This document shows, one piece after another, positions 9,820 to 22,088 of a stretch of DNA of 64,000 nt. Every line of letters begins with the position of its first letter. The first letter of the stretch is position 1. The DNA is from Pempheris klunzingeri (taxonomy: Eukaryota > Chordata > Actinopteri > Acropomatiformes > Pempheridae), in NCBI RefSeq assembly GCF_042242105.1, contig NC_092031.1:20409162-20473161 (forward strand). The letters are read 5' to 3'. The position numbers and the translations under genes are program-made. The notes under the pieces are model-generated. The model was not told the DNA's origin, did no database searches, and saw only the letters and a program-made list of their open reading frames with translations.

Positions 9820-10232
9820 CTCTGTTCACAGTTGCTGACGTTCGAGTTGTTGGTTTTCAGTGGTGTGGTGCTTCCATATGTACTCTTGCAATGTCAACGG
9901 GTAAATCCCACATTACCAGTAATAGGCTAACCATTACCATCAGCGCCTTAAGTGGGCTTTTCTTCTGTGACGTTCATTTGCATTTACCATGAAAAATGCC
10001 TTGTGCAAGCATAAAACTCTGCTCCTGTCACATACAGGCACATTTTTGTTAGATATGATTAAGCCCAGGAGGATACAAAAACTTATCATGGAATTATAAC
10101 CTTTGATTGACATTGGAACATCTCAGGAGATTCAAGGTATCAAAAGTGCTGGGACACTTCAGAAGTTGTCGTTGCTTGTCCGTCGTCAATGTGAAATCAG
10201 ACAGTGAGAAGTGCAAAGTTTGCCTCTTCTGT

Positions 10233-10260
10233 GCCGAAATAGCTCAGTTGGGAGAGCGTT

Positions 10261-10294
<34 letters not shown>

Positions 10295-10305
10295 GGGTTT
10301 CGGCA
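10233..10305 (+). tRNA. tRNA-Phe-GAA: tRNA-Phe (GAA), unit 10, G42 variant
   Basis: Same A42-to-G anticodon-stem wobble as units 3 and 15. Confidence 0.93.
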
Positions 10306-10757
10306 GAAGCCGGTGTTCCTTCTTTGTGCAATGTCAACATGTTCACTGTATTAGCCAAGGAATGCGTTCCTTCAGCGATAGGACGCTATGGCAACGGATT
10401 TAGTGCTGCTTCATCTCACGTCAAAGAGGAGTATCCTGACGTGCACAGACTCCTCAAAACAGGCTGGTAATGGTTAAACGTGAAGTAATCAAGCTTTTCA
10501 CCAACAGTTATTGATGATTGAACATTCCATTAGCTGTATTTTGCATTGCACTTCCCCTTAACAGTACCGATGTGTTTAAAACATCTTCAATAGGAAAGAG
10601 AAAAACCCAAAGTACTTGTCTTCAGAAACACCTTGGGATCCTGGCCGTACTTTTCGCTGGTGTCATCCCAGTTTCGGCAAAGGCAGTGGCTACGGACATT
10701 GTTTGACCTTAGCAAAAGCTATTTCAAGGAAAAAACACCCAAAGGCTTTTTTTCAGG

Positions 10758-10830
10758 GCCTGGGTAGCTCAGACGGCAGAGCATCAGACTTTTAATCTGA
10801 GGGTCCAGGGTTCAAGTCCCTGTTCAGGCG
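10758..10830 (+). tRNA. tRNA-Lys-TTT: tRNA-Lys (TTT), unit 11
   Basis: Unit 11 (10523-11533), type d with CGCCTCAAG downstream. Consensus. Confidence 0.97.
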
Positions 10831-11243
10831 CTCTGTTCACAGTTGCTGACGTTCGAGTTGTTGGTTTTCAGTGGTGTGGTGCTTCCATATGTACTCTTGC
10901 AATGTCAACTGGTAAATCCCACATTACCAGTAATAGGCTGACCATTACCATCAGCGCCTCAAGTGGGCTTTTCTTCTGTGACGTTCATTTGCATTTACCA
11001 TGAAAAATGCCTTGTGCAAGCATAAAACTCTGCTCCTGTCACATACAGGCACATTTTTGTTAGATATGATTAAGCCCAGGAGGATACAAAAACTTATCAT
11101 GGAATTATAACCTTTGATTGACATTGGAACATCTCAGGAGATTCAAGGTATCAAAAGTGCTGGGACACTTCAGAAGTTGTCGTTGCTTGTCCGTCGTCAA
11201 TGTGAAATCAGAGAGTGAGAAGTGCAAAGTTTGCCTCTTCTGT

Positions 11244-11316
11244 GCCGAAATAGCTCAGTTGGGAGAGCGTTAGACTGAAGATCTAAAGGTCCCTGGTTCG
11301 ATCCCGGGTTTCGGCA
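11244..11316 (+). tRNA. tRNA-Phe-GAA: tRNA-Phe (GAA), unit 11
   Basis: Consensus sequence, type d unit. Confidence 0.97.
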
Positions 11317-11767
11317 GAAGCCGGTGTTCCTTCTTTGTGCAATGTCAACATGTTCACTGTATTAGCCAAGGAATGCGTTCCTTCAGCGATAGGACGCTAT
11401 GGCAACGGATTTAGTGCTGCTTCATCTCACGTCAAAGAGGAGTATCCTGACGTGCACAGACTCCTCAAAACAGGCTGGTAATGGTTAAACGTGAAGTAAT
11501 CAAGCTTTTCACCAACAGTTATTGATGATTGAACATTCCATTAGCTGTATTTTGCATTGCACTTCCCCTTAACAGTACCGATGTGTTTAAAACATCTTCA
11601 ATAGGAAAGAGAAAAACCCAAAGTACTTGTCTTCAGAAACACCTTGGGATCCTGGCCGTACTTTTCGCTGGTGTCATCCCAGTTTCGGCAAAGGCAGTGG
11701 CTACGGACATTGTTTGACCTTGGAAAAGCTATTTCAAGGAAAAAACACCCAAAGGCTTTTTTTCAGG

Positions 11768-11840
11768 GCCTGGGTAGCTCAGACGGCAGAGCATCAGACT
11801 TTTAATCTGAGGGTCCAGGGTTCAAGTCCCTGTTCAGGCG
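11768..11840 (+). tRNA. tRNA-Lys-TTT: tRNA-Lys (TTT), unit 12
   Basis: Unit 12 (11534-12543), type e with the short TTGGAAAAGC variant upstream and GTGATAGG downstream. Consensus tRNA. Confidence 0.97.
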
Positions 11841-12253
11841 CTCTGTTCACAGTTGCTGACGTTCGAGTTGTTGGTTTTCAGTGGTGTGGTGCTTCCATAT
11901 GTACTCTTGCAATGTCAACTGGTAAATCCCACATTACCAGTGATAGGCTAACCATTACCATCAGCGCCTTAAGTGGGCTTTTCTTCTGTGACGTTCATTT
12001 GCATTTACCATGAAAAATGCCTTGTGCGAGCATAAAACTCTGCTCCTGTCACATACAGGCACATTTTTGTTAGATATGATTAAGCCCAGGAGGATACAAA
12101 AACTTATCATGGAATTATAACCTTTGATTGACATTGGAACATCTCAGGAGATTCAAGGTATCAAAAGTGCTGGGACACTTCAGAAGTTGTCGTTGCTTGT
12201 CCGTCGTCAATGTGAAATCAGACAGTGAGAAGTGCAAAGTTTGCCTCTTCTGT

Positions 12254-12326
12254 GCCGAAATAGCTCAGTTGGGAGAGCGTTAGACTGAAGATCTAAAGGT
12301 CCCTGGTTCGATCCCGGGTTTCGGCA
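12254..12326 (+). tRNA. tRNA-Phe-GAA: tRNA-Phe (GAA), unit 12
   Basis: Consensus; unlike unit 5, the unit ends with GATGATTGA. Confidence 0.97.
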
Positions 12327-12778
12327 GAAGCCGGTGTTCCTTCTTTGTGCAATGTCAACATGTTCACTGTATTAGCCAAGGAATGCGTTCCTTCAGCGAT
12401 AGGACGCTATGGCAACGGATTTAGTGCTGCTTCATCTCACGTCAAAGAGGAGTATCCTGACGTGCACAGACTCCTCAAAACAGGCTGGTAATGGTTAAAC
12501 GTGAAGTAATCAAGCTTTTCACCAACAGTTATTGATGATTGAACATTCCATTAGCTGTATTTTGCATTGCACTTCCCCTTAACAGTACCGATGTGTTTAA
12601 AACATCTTCAATAGGAAAGAGAAAAACCCAAAGTACTTGTCTTCAGAAACACCTTGGGATCCTGGCCGTACTTTTCGCTGGTGTCATCCCAGTTTCGGCA
12701 AAGGCAGTGGCTACGGACATTGTTTGACCTTAGCAAAAGCTATTTCAAGGAAAAAACACCCAATGGCTTTTTTTCAGG

Positions 12779-12851
12779 GCCTGGGTAGCTCAGACGGCAG
12801 AGCATCAGACTTTTAATCTGAGGGTCCAGGGTTCAAGTCCCTGTTCAGGCG
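12779..12851 (+). tRNA. tRNA-Lys-TTT: tRNA-Lys (TTT), unit 13
   Basis: Unit 13 (12544-13692), type a, opens block 3. Consensus. Confidence 0.97.
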
Positions 12852-13264
12852 CTCTGTTCACAGTTGCTGACGTTCGAGTTGTTGGTTTTCAGTGGTGTGG
12901 TGCTTCCATATGTACTCTTGCAATGTCAACGGGTAAATCCCACATTACCAGTAATAGGCTAACCATTACCATCAGCGCCTTAAGTGGGCTTTTCTTCTGT
13001 GACGTTCATTTGCATTTACCATGAAAAATGCCTTGTGCAAGCATAAAACTCTGCTCCTGTCACATACAGGCACATTTTTGTTAGATATGATTAAGCCCAG
13101 GAGGATACAAAAACTTATCATGGAATTATAACCTTTGATTGACATTGGAACATCTCAGGAGATTCAAGGTATCAAAAGTGCTGGGACACTTCAGAAGTTG
13201 TCGTTGCTTGTCCGTCGTCAATGTGAAATCAGACAGTGAGAAGTGCAAAGTTTGCCTCTTCTGT

Positions 13265-13337
13265 GCCGAAATAGCTCAGTTGGGAGAGCGTTAGACTGAA
13301 GATCTAAAGGTCCCTGGTTCGATCCCGGGTTTCGGCA
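13265..13337 (+). tRNA. tRNA-Phe-GAA: tRNA-Phe (GAA), unit 13
   Basis: Consensus; last one followed by the doubled 138-bp segment. Confidence 0.97.
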
Positions 13338-13358
13338 GAAGCCGGTGTTCCTTCTTTG

Positions 13359-13634
13359 TGCAATGTCAACATGTTCACTGTATTAGCCAAGGAATGCGTT
13401 CCTTCAGCGATAGGACGCTATGGCAACGGATTTAGTGCTGCTTCATCTCACGTCAAAGAGGAGTATCCTGACGTGCACAGACTCCTCAAAACAGGCTGCA
13501 ATGTCAACATGTTCACTGTATTAGCCAAGGAATGCGTTCCTTCAGCGATAGGACGCTATGGCAACGGATTTAGTGCTGCTTCATCTCACGTCAAAGAGGA
13601 GTATCCTGACGTGCACAGACTCCTCAAAACAGGC
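13359..13634 (+). repeat. 138-bp direct duplication in unit 13
   Basis: Same junction as unit 1. It opens block 3 and is the last carrier in the window. Confidence 0.93.
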
Positions 13635-13927
13635 TGGTAATGGTTAAACGTGAAGTAATCAAGCTTTTCACCAACAGTTATTGATGATTGAACATTCCAT
13701 TAGCTGTATTTTGCATTGCACTTCCCCTTAACAGTACCGATGTGTTTAAAACATCTTCAATAGGAAAGAGAAAAACCCAAAGTACTTGTCTTCAGAAACA
13801 CCTTGGGATCCTGGCCGTACTTTTCGCTGGTGTCATCCCAGTTTCGGCAAAGGCAGTGGCTACGGACATTGTTTGACCTTAGCAAAAGCTATTTCAAGGA
13901 AAAAACACCCAAAGGCTTTTTTTCAGG

Positions 13928-14000
13928 GCCTGGGTAGCTCAGACGGCAGAGCATCAGACTTTTAATCTGAGGGTCCAGGGTTCAAGTCCCTGTTCAGGCG
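13928..14000 (+). tRNA. tRNA-Lys-TTT: tRNA-Lys (TTT), unit 14
   Basis: Unit 14 (13693-14703), type b. Consensus. Confidence 0.97.
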
Positions 14001-14413
14001 CTCTGTTCACAGTTGCTGACGTTCGAGTTGTTGGTTTTCAGTGGTGTGGTGCTTCCATATGTACTCTTGCAATGTCAACTGGTAAATCCCACATTACCAG
14101 TGATAGGCTAACCATTACCATCAGCGCCTTAAGTGGGCTTTTCTTCTGTGACGTTCATTTGCATTTACCATGAAAAATGCCTTGTGCAAGCATAAAACTC
14201 TGCTCCTGTCACATACAGGCACATTTTTGTTAGATATGATTAAGCCCAGGAGGATACAAAAACTTATCATGGAATTATAACCTTTGATTGACATTGGAAC
14301 ATCTCAGGAGATTCAAGGTATCAAAAGTGCTGGGACACTTCAGAAGTTGTCGTTGCTTGTCCGTCGTCAATGTGAAATCAGAGAGTGAGAAGTGCAAAGT
14401 TTGCCTCTTCTGT

Positions 14414-14486
14414 GCCGAAATAGCTCAGTTGGGAGAGCGTTAGACTGAAGATCTAAAGGTCCCTGGTTCGATCCCGGGTTTCGGCA
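14414..14486 (+). tRNA. tRNA-Phe-GAA: tRNA-Phe (GAA), unit 14
   Basis: Consensus sequence, type b unit. Confidence 0.97.
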
Positions 14487-14938
14487 GAAGCCGGTGTTCC
14501 TTCTTTGTGCAATGTCAACATGTTCACTGTATTAGCCAAGGAATGCGTTCCTTCAGCGATAGGACGCTATGGCAACGGATTTAGTGCTGCTTCATCTCAC
14601 GTCAAAGAGGAGTATCCTGACGTGCACAGACTCCTCAAAACAGGCTGGTAATGGTTAAACGTGAAGTAATCAAGCTTTTCACCAACAGTTATTGATGATT
14701 GAACATTCCATTAGCTGTATTTTGCATTGCACTTCCCCTTAACAGTACCGATGTGTTTAAAACATCTTCAATAGGAAAGAGAAAAACCCAAAGTACTTGT
14801 CTTCAGAAACACCTTGGGATCCTGGCCGTACTTTTCGCTGGTGTCATCCCAGTTTCGGCAAAGGCAGTGGCTACGGACATTGTTTGACCTTAGCAAAAGC
14901 TATTTCAAGGAAAAAACACCCAATGGCTTTTTTTCAGG

Positions 14939-15011
14939 GCCTGGGTAGCTCAGACGGCAGAGCATCAGACTTTTAATCTGAGGGTCCAGGGTTCAAGTCC
15001 CTGTTCAGGCG
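14939..15011 (+). tRNA. tRNA-Lys-TTT: tRNA-Lys (TTT), unit 15
   Basis: Unit 15 (14704-15714), type c. Consensus. Confidence 0.97.
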
Positions 15012-15424
15012 CTCTGTTCACAGTTGCTGACGTTCGAGTTGTTGGTTTTCAGTGGTGTGGTGCTTCCATATGTACTCTTGCAATGTCAACGGGTAAATCC
15101 CACATTACCAGTAATAGGCTAACCATTACCATCAGCGCCTTAAGTGGGCTTTTCTTCTGTGACGTTCATTTGCATTTACCATGAAAAATGCCTTGTGCAA
15201 GCATAAAACTCTGCTCCTGTCACATACAGGCACATTTTTGTTAGATATGATTAAGCCCAGGAGGATACAAAAACTTATCATGGAATTATAACCTTTGATT
15301 GACATTGGAACATCTCAGGAGATTCAAGGTATCAAAAGTGCTGGGACACTTCAGAAGTTGTCGTTGCTTGTCCGTCGTCAATGTGAAATCAGACAGTGAG
15401 AAGTGCAAAGTTTGCCTCTTCTGT

Positions 15425-15452
15425 GCCGAAATAGCTCAGTTGGGAGAGCGTT

Positions 15453-15486
<34 letters not shown>

Positions 15487-15497
15487 GGGTTTCGGCA
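15425..15497 (+). tRNA. tRNA-Phe-GAA: tRNA-Phe (GAA), unit 15, G42 variant
   Basis: Third and last copy of the G42 wobble variant; marks type c. Confidence 0.93.
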
Positions 15498-15949
15498 GAA
15501 GCCGGTGTTCCTTCTTTGTGCAATGTCAACATGTTCACTGTATTAGCCAAGGAATGCGTTCCTTCAGCGATAGGACGCTATGGCAACGGATTTAGTGCTG
15601 CTTCATCTCACGTCAAAGAGGAGTATCCTGACGTGCACAGACTCCTCAAAACAGGCTGGTAATGGTTAAACGTGAAGTAATCAAGCTTTTCACCAACAGT
15701 TATTGATGATTGAACATTCCATTAGCTGTATTTTGCATTGCACTTCCCCTTAACAGTACCGATGTGTTTAAAACATCTTCAATAGGAAAGAGAAAAACCC
15801 AAAGTACTTGTCTTCAGAAACACCTTGGGATCCTGGCCGTACTTTTCGCTGGTGTCATCCCAGTTTCGGCAAAGGCAGTGGCTACGGACATTGTTTGACC
15901 TTAGCAAAAGCTATTTCAAGGAAAAAACACCCAAAGGCTTTTTTTCAGG

Positions 15950-16022
15950 GCCTGGGTAGCTCAGACGGCAGAGCATCAGACTTTTAATCTGAGGGTCCAG
16001 GGTTCAAGTCCCTGTTCAGGCG
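15950..16022 (+). tRNA. tRNA-Lys-TTT: tRNA-Lys (TTT), unit 16
   Basis: Unit 16 (15715-16725), type d. Consensus. Confidence 0.97.
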
Positions 16023-16435
16023 CTCTGTTCACAGTTGCTGACGTTCGAGTTGTTGGTTTTCAGTGGTGTGGTGCTTCCATATGTACTCTTGCAATGTCAA
16101 CTGGTAAATCCCACATTACCAGTAATAGGCTGACCATTACCATCAGCGCCTCAAGTGGGCTTTTCTTCTGTGACGTTCATTTGCATTTACCATGAAAAAT
16201 GCCTTGTGCAAGCATAAAACTCTGCTCCTGTCACATACAGGCACATTTTTGTTAGATATGATTAAGCCCAGGAGGATACAAAAACTTATCATGGAATTAT
16301 AACCTTTGATTGACATTGGAACATCTCAGGAGATTCAAGGTATCAAAAGTGCTGGGACACTTCAGAAGTTGTCGTTGCTTGTCCGTCGTCAATGTGAAAT
16401 CAGAGAGTGAGAAGTGCAAAGTTTGCCTCTTCTGT

Positions 16436-16508
16436 GCCGAAATAGCTCAGTTGGGAGAGCGTTAGACTGAAGATCTAAAGGTCCCTGGTTCGATCCCGGG
16501 TTTCGGCA
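16436..16508 (+). tRNA. tRNA-Phe-GAA: tRNA-Phe (GAA), unit 16
   Basis: Consensus sequence, type d unit. Confidence 0.97.
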
Positions 16509-16960
16509 GAAGCCGGTGTTCCTTCTTTGTGCAATGTCAACATGTTCACTGTATTAGCCAAGGAATGCGTTCCTTCAGCGATAGGACGCTATGGCAACGG
16601 ATTTAGTGCTGCTTCATCTCACGTCAAAGAGGAGTATCCTGACGTGCACAGACTCCTCAAAACAGGCTGGTAATGGTTAAACGTGAAGTAATCAAGCTTT
16701 TCACCAACAGTTATTGATGATTGAACATTCCATTAGCTGTATTTTGCATTGCACTTCCCCTTAACAGTACCGATGTGTTTAAAACATCTTCAATAGGAAA
16801 GAGAAAAACCCAAAGTACTTGTCTTCAGAAACACCTTGGGATCCTGGCCGTACTTTTCGCTGGTGTCATCCCAGTTTCGGCAAAGGCAGTGGCTACGGAC
16901 ATTGTTTGACCTTAGCAAAAGCTATTTCAAGGAAAAAACACCCAAAGGCTTTTTTTCAGG

Positions 16961-17033
16961 GCCTGGGTAGCTCAGACGGCAGAGCATCAGACTTTTAATC
17001 TGAGGGTCCAGGGTTCAAGTCCCTGTTCAGGCG
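16961..17033 (+). tRNA. tRNA-Lys-TTT: tRNA-Lys (TTT), unit 17
   Basis: Unit 17 (16726-17736), type e-like without the 1-bp deletion. Consensus. Confidence 0.97.
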
Positions 17034-17446
17034 CTCTGTTCACAGTTGCTGACGTTCGAGTTGTTGGTTTTCAGTGGTGTGGTGCTTCCATATGTACTCT
17101 TGCAATGTCAACTGGTAAATCCCACATTACCAGTAATAGGCTAACCATTACCATCAGCGCCTTAAGTGGGCTTTTCTTCTGTGACGTTCATTTGCATTTA
17201 CCATGAAAAATGCCTTGTGCGAGCATAAAACTCTGCTCCTGTCACATACAGGCACATTTTTGTTAGATATGATTAAGCCCAGGAGGATACAAAAACTTAT
17301 CATGGAATTATAACCTTTGATTGACATTGGAACATCTCAGGAGATTCAAGGTATCAAAAGTGCTGGGACACTTCAGAAGTTGTCGTTGCTTGTCCGTCGT
17401 CAATGTGAAATCAGACAGTGAGAAGTGCAAAGTTTGCCTCTTCTGT

Positions 17447-17519
17447 GCCGAAATAGCTCAGTTGGGAGAGCGTTAGACTGAAGATCTAAAGGTCCCTGGT
17501 TCGATCCCGGGTTTCGGCA
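17447..17519 (+). tRNA. tRNA-Phe-GAA: tRNA-Phe (GAA), unit 17
   Basis: Consensus; a private C-to-T change (GGATGCTATGG) lies in the spacer downstream. Confidence 0.97.
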
Positions 17520-17971
17520 GAAGCCGGTGTTCCTTCTTTGTGCAATGTCAACATGTTCACTGTATTAGCCAAGGAATGCGTTCCTTCAGCGATAGGATGC
17601 TATGGCAACGGATTTAGTGCTGCTTCATCTCACGTCAAAGAGGAGTATCCTGACGTGCACAGACTCCTCAAAACAGGCTGGTAATGGTTAAACGTGAAGT
17701 AATCAAGCTTTTCACCAACAGTTATTGATGACTGAACATTCCATTAGCTGTATTTTGCATTGCACTTCCCCTTAACAGTACCGATGTGTTTAAAACATCT
17801 TCAATAGGAAAGAGAAAAACCCAAAGTACTTGTCTTCAGAAACACCTTGGGATCCTGGCCGTACTTTTCGCTGGTGTCATCCCAGTTTCGGCAAAGGCAG
17901 TGGCTACGGACATTGTTTGACCTTAGCAAAAGCTATTTCAAGGAAAAAACACCCAAAGGCTTTTTTTCAGG

Positions 17972-18044
17972 GCCTGGGTAGCTCAGACGGCAGAGCATCA
18001 GACTTTTAATCTGAGGGTCCAGGGTTCAAGTCCCTGTTCAGGCG
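17972..18044 (+). tRNA. tRNA-Lys-TTT: tRNA-Lys (TTT), unit 18
   Basis: Unit 18 (17737-18747), resembles unit 6. Consensus. Confidence 0.97.
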
Positions 18045-18457
18045 CTCTGTTCACAGTTGCTGACGTTCGAGTTGTTGGTTTTCAGTGGTGTGGTGCTTCC
18101 ATATGTACTCTTGCAATGTCAACTGGTAAATCCCACATTACCAGTAATAGGCTAACCATTACCATCAGCGCCTTAAGTGGGCTTTTCTTCTGTGACGTTC
18201 ATTTGCATTTACCATGAAAAATGCCTTGTGCGAGCATAAAACTCTGCTCCTGTCACATACAGGCACATTTTTGTTAGATATGATTAAGCCCAGGAGGATA
18301 CAAAAACTTATCATGGAATTATAACCTTTGATTGACATTGGAACATCTCAGGAGATTCAAGGTATCAAAAGTGCTGGGACACTTCAGAAGTTGTCGTTGC
18401 TTGTCCGTCGTCAATGTGAAATCAGACAGTGAGAAGTGCAAAGTTTGCCTCTTCTGT

Positions 18458-18530
18458 GCCGAAATAGCTCAGTTGGGAGAGCGTTAGACTGAAGATCTAA
18501 AGGTCCCTGGTTCGATCCCGGGTTTCGGCA
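18458..18530 (+). tRNA. tRNA-Phe-GAA: tRNA-Phe (GAA), unit 18
   Basis: Consensus; upstream spacer reads GACAG where unit 6 reads GAGAG. Confidence 0.97.
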
Positions 18531-18982
18531 GAAGCCGGTGTTCCTTCTTTGTGCAATGTCAACATGTTCACTGTATTAGCCAAGGAATGCGTTCCTTCAG
18601 CGATAGGACGCTATGGCAACGGATTTAGTGCTGCTTCATCTCACGTCAAAGAGGAGTATCCTGACGTGCACAGACTCCTCAAAACAGGCTGGTAATGGTT
18701 AAACGTGAAGTAATCAAGCTTTTCACCAACAGTTATTGATGATTGAACATTCCATTAGCTGTATTTTGCATTGCACTTCCCCTTAACAGTACCGATGTGT
18801 TTAAAACATCTTCAATAGGAAAGAGAAAAACCCAAAGTACTTGTCTTCAGAAACACCTTGGGATCCTGGCCGTACTTTTCGCTGGTGTCATCCCAGTTTC
18901 GGCAAAGGCAGTGGCTACGGACATTGTTTGACCTTAGCAAAAGCTATTTCAAGGAAAAAACACCCAAAGGCTTTTTTTCAGG

Positions 18983-19055
18983 GCCTGGGTAGCTCAGACG
19001 GCAGAGCATCAGACTTTTAATCTGAGGGTCCAGGGTTCAAGTCCCTGTTCAGGCG
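18983..19055 (+). tRNA. tRNA-Lys-TTT: tRNA-Lys (TTT), unit 19
   Basis: Unit 19 (18748-19758), first half of a two-unit repeat. Consensus; GACGTTTGAG variant just downstream. Confidence 0.97.
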
Positions 19056-19468
19056 CTCTGTTCACAGTTGCTGACGTTTGAGTTGTTGGTTTTCAGTGGT
19101 GTGGTGCTTCCATATGTACTCTTGCAATGTCAACTGGTAAATCCCACATTACCAGTAATAGGCTAACCATTACCATCAGCGCCTTAAGTGGGCTTTTCTT
19201 CTGTGACGTTCATTTGCATTTACCATGAAAAATGCCTTGTGCGAGCATAAAACTCTGCTCCTGTCACATACAGGCACATTTTTGTTAGATATGATTAAGC
19301 CCAGGAGGATACAAAAACTTATCATGGAATTATAACCTTTGATTGACATTGGAACATCTCAGGAGATTCAAGGTATCAAAAGTGCTGGGACACTTCAGAA
19401 GTTGTCGTTGCTTGTCCGTCGTCAATGTGAAATCAGAGAGTGAGAAGTGCAAAGTTTGCCTCTTCTGT

Positions 19469-19541
19469 GCCGAAATAGCTCAGTTGGGAGAGCGTTAGAC
19501 TGAAGATCTAAAGGTCCCTGGTTCGATCCCGGGTTTCGGCA
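19469..19541 (+). tRNA. tRNA-Phe-GAA: tRNA-Phe (GAA), unit 19
   Basis: Consensus; GGACACTATGG variant downstream, shared with unit 21. Confidence 0.97.
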
Positions 19542-19993
19542 GAAGCCGGTGTTCCTTCTTTGTGCAATGTCAACATGTTCACTGTATTAGCCAAGGAATG
19601 CGTTCCTTCAGCGATAGGACACTATGGCAACGGATTTAGTGCTGCTTCATCTCACGTCAAAGAGGAGTATCCTGACGTGCACAGACTCCTCAAAACAGGC
19701 TGGTAATGGTTAAACGTGAAGTAATCAAGCTTTTCACCAACAGTTATTGATGATTGAACATTCCATTAGCTGTATTTTGCATTGCACTTCCCCTTAACAG
19801 TACCGATGTGTTTAAAACATCTTCAATAGGAAAGAGAAAAACCCAAAGTACTTGTCTTCAGAAACACCTTGGGATCCTCGCCGTACTTTTCGCTGGTGTC
19901 ATCCCAGTTTCGGCAAAGGCAGTGGCTACGGACATTGTTTGACCTTAGCAAAAGCTATTTCAAGGAAAAAACACCCAAAGGCTTTTTTTCAGG

Positions 19994-20066
19994 GCCTGGG
20001 TAGCTCAGACGGCAGAGCATCAGACTTTTAATCTGAGGGTCCAGGGTTCAAGTCCCTGTTCAGGCG
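19994..20066 (+). tRNA. tRNA-Lys-TTT: tRNA-Lys (TTT), unit 20
   Basis: Unit 20 (19759-20769); private GATCCTCGCCG change upstream. Consensus tRNA. Confidence 0.97.
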
Positions 20067-20479
20067 CTCTGTTCACAGTTGCTGACGTTCGAGTTGTTGG
20101 TTTTCAGTGGTGTGGTGCTTCCATATGTACTCTTGCAATGTCAACTGGTAAATCCCACATTACCAGTAATAGGCTAACCATTACCATCAGCGCCTTAAGT
20201 GGGCTTTTCTTCTGTGACGTTCATTTGCATTTACCATGAAAAATGCCTTGTGCGAGCATAAAACTCTGCTCCTGTCACATACAGGCACATTTTTGTTAGA
20301 TATGATTAAGCCCAGGAGGATACAAAAACTTATCATGGAATTATAACCTTTGATTGACATTGGAACATCTCAGGAGATTCAAGGTATCAAAAGTGCTGGG
20401 ACACTTCAGAAGTTGTCGTTGCTTGTCCGTCGTCAATGTGAAATCAGACAGTGAGAAGTGCAAAGTTTGCCTCTTCTGT

Positions 20480-20552
20480 GCCGAAATAGCTCAGTTGGGA
20501 GAGCGTTAGACTGAAGATCTAAAGGTCCCTGGTTCGATCCCGGGTTTCGGCA
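20480..20552 (+). tRNA. tRNA-Phe-GAA: tRNA-Phe (GAA), unit 20
   Basis: Consensus; GACAG spacer upstream, in contrast to units 19 and 21. Confidence 0.97.
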
Positions 20553-21004
20553 GAAGCCGGTGTTCCTTCTTTGTGCAATGTCAACATGTTCACTGTATTA
20601 GCCAAGGAATGCGTTCCTTCAGCGATAGGACGCTATGGCAACGGATTTAGTGCTGCTTCATCTCACGTCAAAGAGGAGTATCCTGACGTGCACAGACTCC
20701 TCAAAACAGGCTGGTAATGGTTAAACGTGAAGTAATCAAGCTTTTCACCAACAGTTATTGATGATTGAACATTCCATTAGCTGTATTTTGCATTGCACTT
20801 CCCCTTAACAGTACCGATGTGTTTAAAACATCTTCAATAGGAAAGAGAAAAACCCAAAGTACTTGTCTTCAGAAACACCTTGGGATCCTGGCCGTACTTT
20901 TCGCTGGTGTCATCCCAGTTTCGGCAAAGGCAGTGGCTACGGACATTGTTTGACCTTAGCAAAAGCTATTTCAAGGAAAAAACACCCAAAGGCTTTTTTT
21001 CAGG

Positions 21005-21077
21005 GCCTGGGTAGCTCAGACGGCAGAGCATCAGACTTTTAATCTGAGGGTCCAGGGTTCAAGTCCCTGTTCAGGCG
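21005..21077 (+). tRNA. tRNA-Lys-TTT: tRNA-Lys (TTT), unit 21
   Basis: Unit 21 (20770-21780), twin of unit 19. Consensus. Confidence 0.97.
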
Positions 21078-21490
21078 CTCTGTTCACAGTTGCTGACGTT
21101 TGAGTTGTTGGTTTTCAGTGGTGTGGTGCTTCCATATGTACTCTTGCAATGTCAACTGGTAAATCCCACATTACCAGTAATAGGCTAACCATTACCATCA
21201 GCGCCTTAAGTGGGCTTTTCTTCTGTGACGTTCATTTGCATTTACCATGAAAAATGCCTTGTGCGAGCATAAAACTCTGCTCCTGTCACATACAGGCACA
21301 TTTTTGTTAGATATGATTAAGCCCAGGAGGATACAAAAACTTATCATGGAATTATAACCTTTGATTGACATTGGAACATCTCAGGAGATTCAAGGTATCA
21401 AAAGTGCTGGGACACTTCAGAAGTTGTCGTTGCTTGTCCGTCGTCAATGTGAAATCAGAGAGTGAGAAGTGCAAAGTTTGCCTCTTCTGT

Positions 21491-21563
21491 GCCGAAATAG
21501 CTCAGTTGGGAGAGCGTTAGACTGAAGATCTAAAGGTCCCTGGTTCGATCCCGGGTTTCGGCA
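21491..21563 (+). tRNA. tRNA-Phe-GAA: tRNA-Phe (GAA), unit 21
   Basis: Consensus; GGACACTATGG variant downstream as in unit 19. Confidence 0.97.
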
Positions 21564-22015
21564 GAAGCCGGTGTTCCTTCTTTGTGCAATGTCAACATGT
21601 TCACTGTATTAGCCAAGGAATGCGTTCCTTCAGCGATAGGACACTATGGCAACGGATTTAGTGCTGCTTCATCTCACGTCAAAGAGGAGTATCCTGACGT
21701 GCACAGACTCCTCAAAACAGGCTGGTAATGGTTAAACGTGAAGTAATCAAGCTTTTCACCAACAGTTATTGATGATTGAACATTCCATTAGCTGTATTTT
21801 GCATTGCACTTCCCCTTAACAGTACCGATGTGTTTAAAACATCTTCAATAGGAAAGAGAAAAACCCAAAGTACTTGTCTTCAGAAACACCTTGGGATCCT
21901 GGCCGTACTTTTCGCTGGTGTCATCCCAGTTTCGGCAAAGGCAGTGGCTACGGACATTGTTTGACCTTAGCAAAAGCTATTTCAAGGAAAAAACACCCAA
22001 AGGCTTTTTTTCAGG

Positions 22016-22088
22016 GCCTGGGTAGCTCAGACGGCAGAGCATCAGACTTTTAATCTGAGGGTCCAGGGTTCAAGTCCCTGTTCAGGCG
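22016..22088 (+). tRNA. tRNA-Lys-TTT: tRNA-Lys (TTT), unit 22
   Basis: Unit 22 (21781-22791). Consensus. Confidence 0.97.

Larger units (their letters stand above)
7352..12543 (+). repeat. Higher-order repeat block 2, units 8-12 (a-b-c-d-e)
   Basis: This block repeats the a-b-c-d-e marker order of units 1-5, including the TTGGAAAAGC deletion in unit 12 and the G42 Phe variant in unit 10. Unit 12 also has GTGATAGG, a marker otherwise typical of unit b, which suggests exchange between unit types. Confidence 0.85.
12544..17736 (+). repeat. Higher-order repeat block 3, units 13-17
   Basis: Units 13-16 repeat the a-b-c-d order with the same markers. Unit 17 takes the place of type e: it has the GCGAGCAT marker and the GATGACTGA end seen after unit 5, but not the 1-bp deletion. 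It also has a private change (GGATGCTATGG). Confidence 0.8.
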
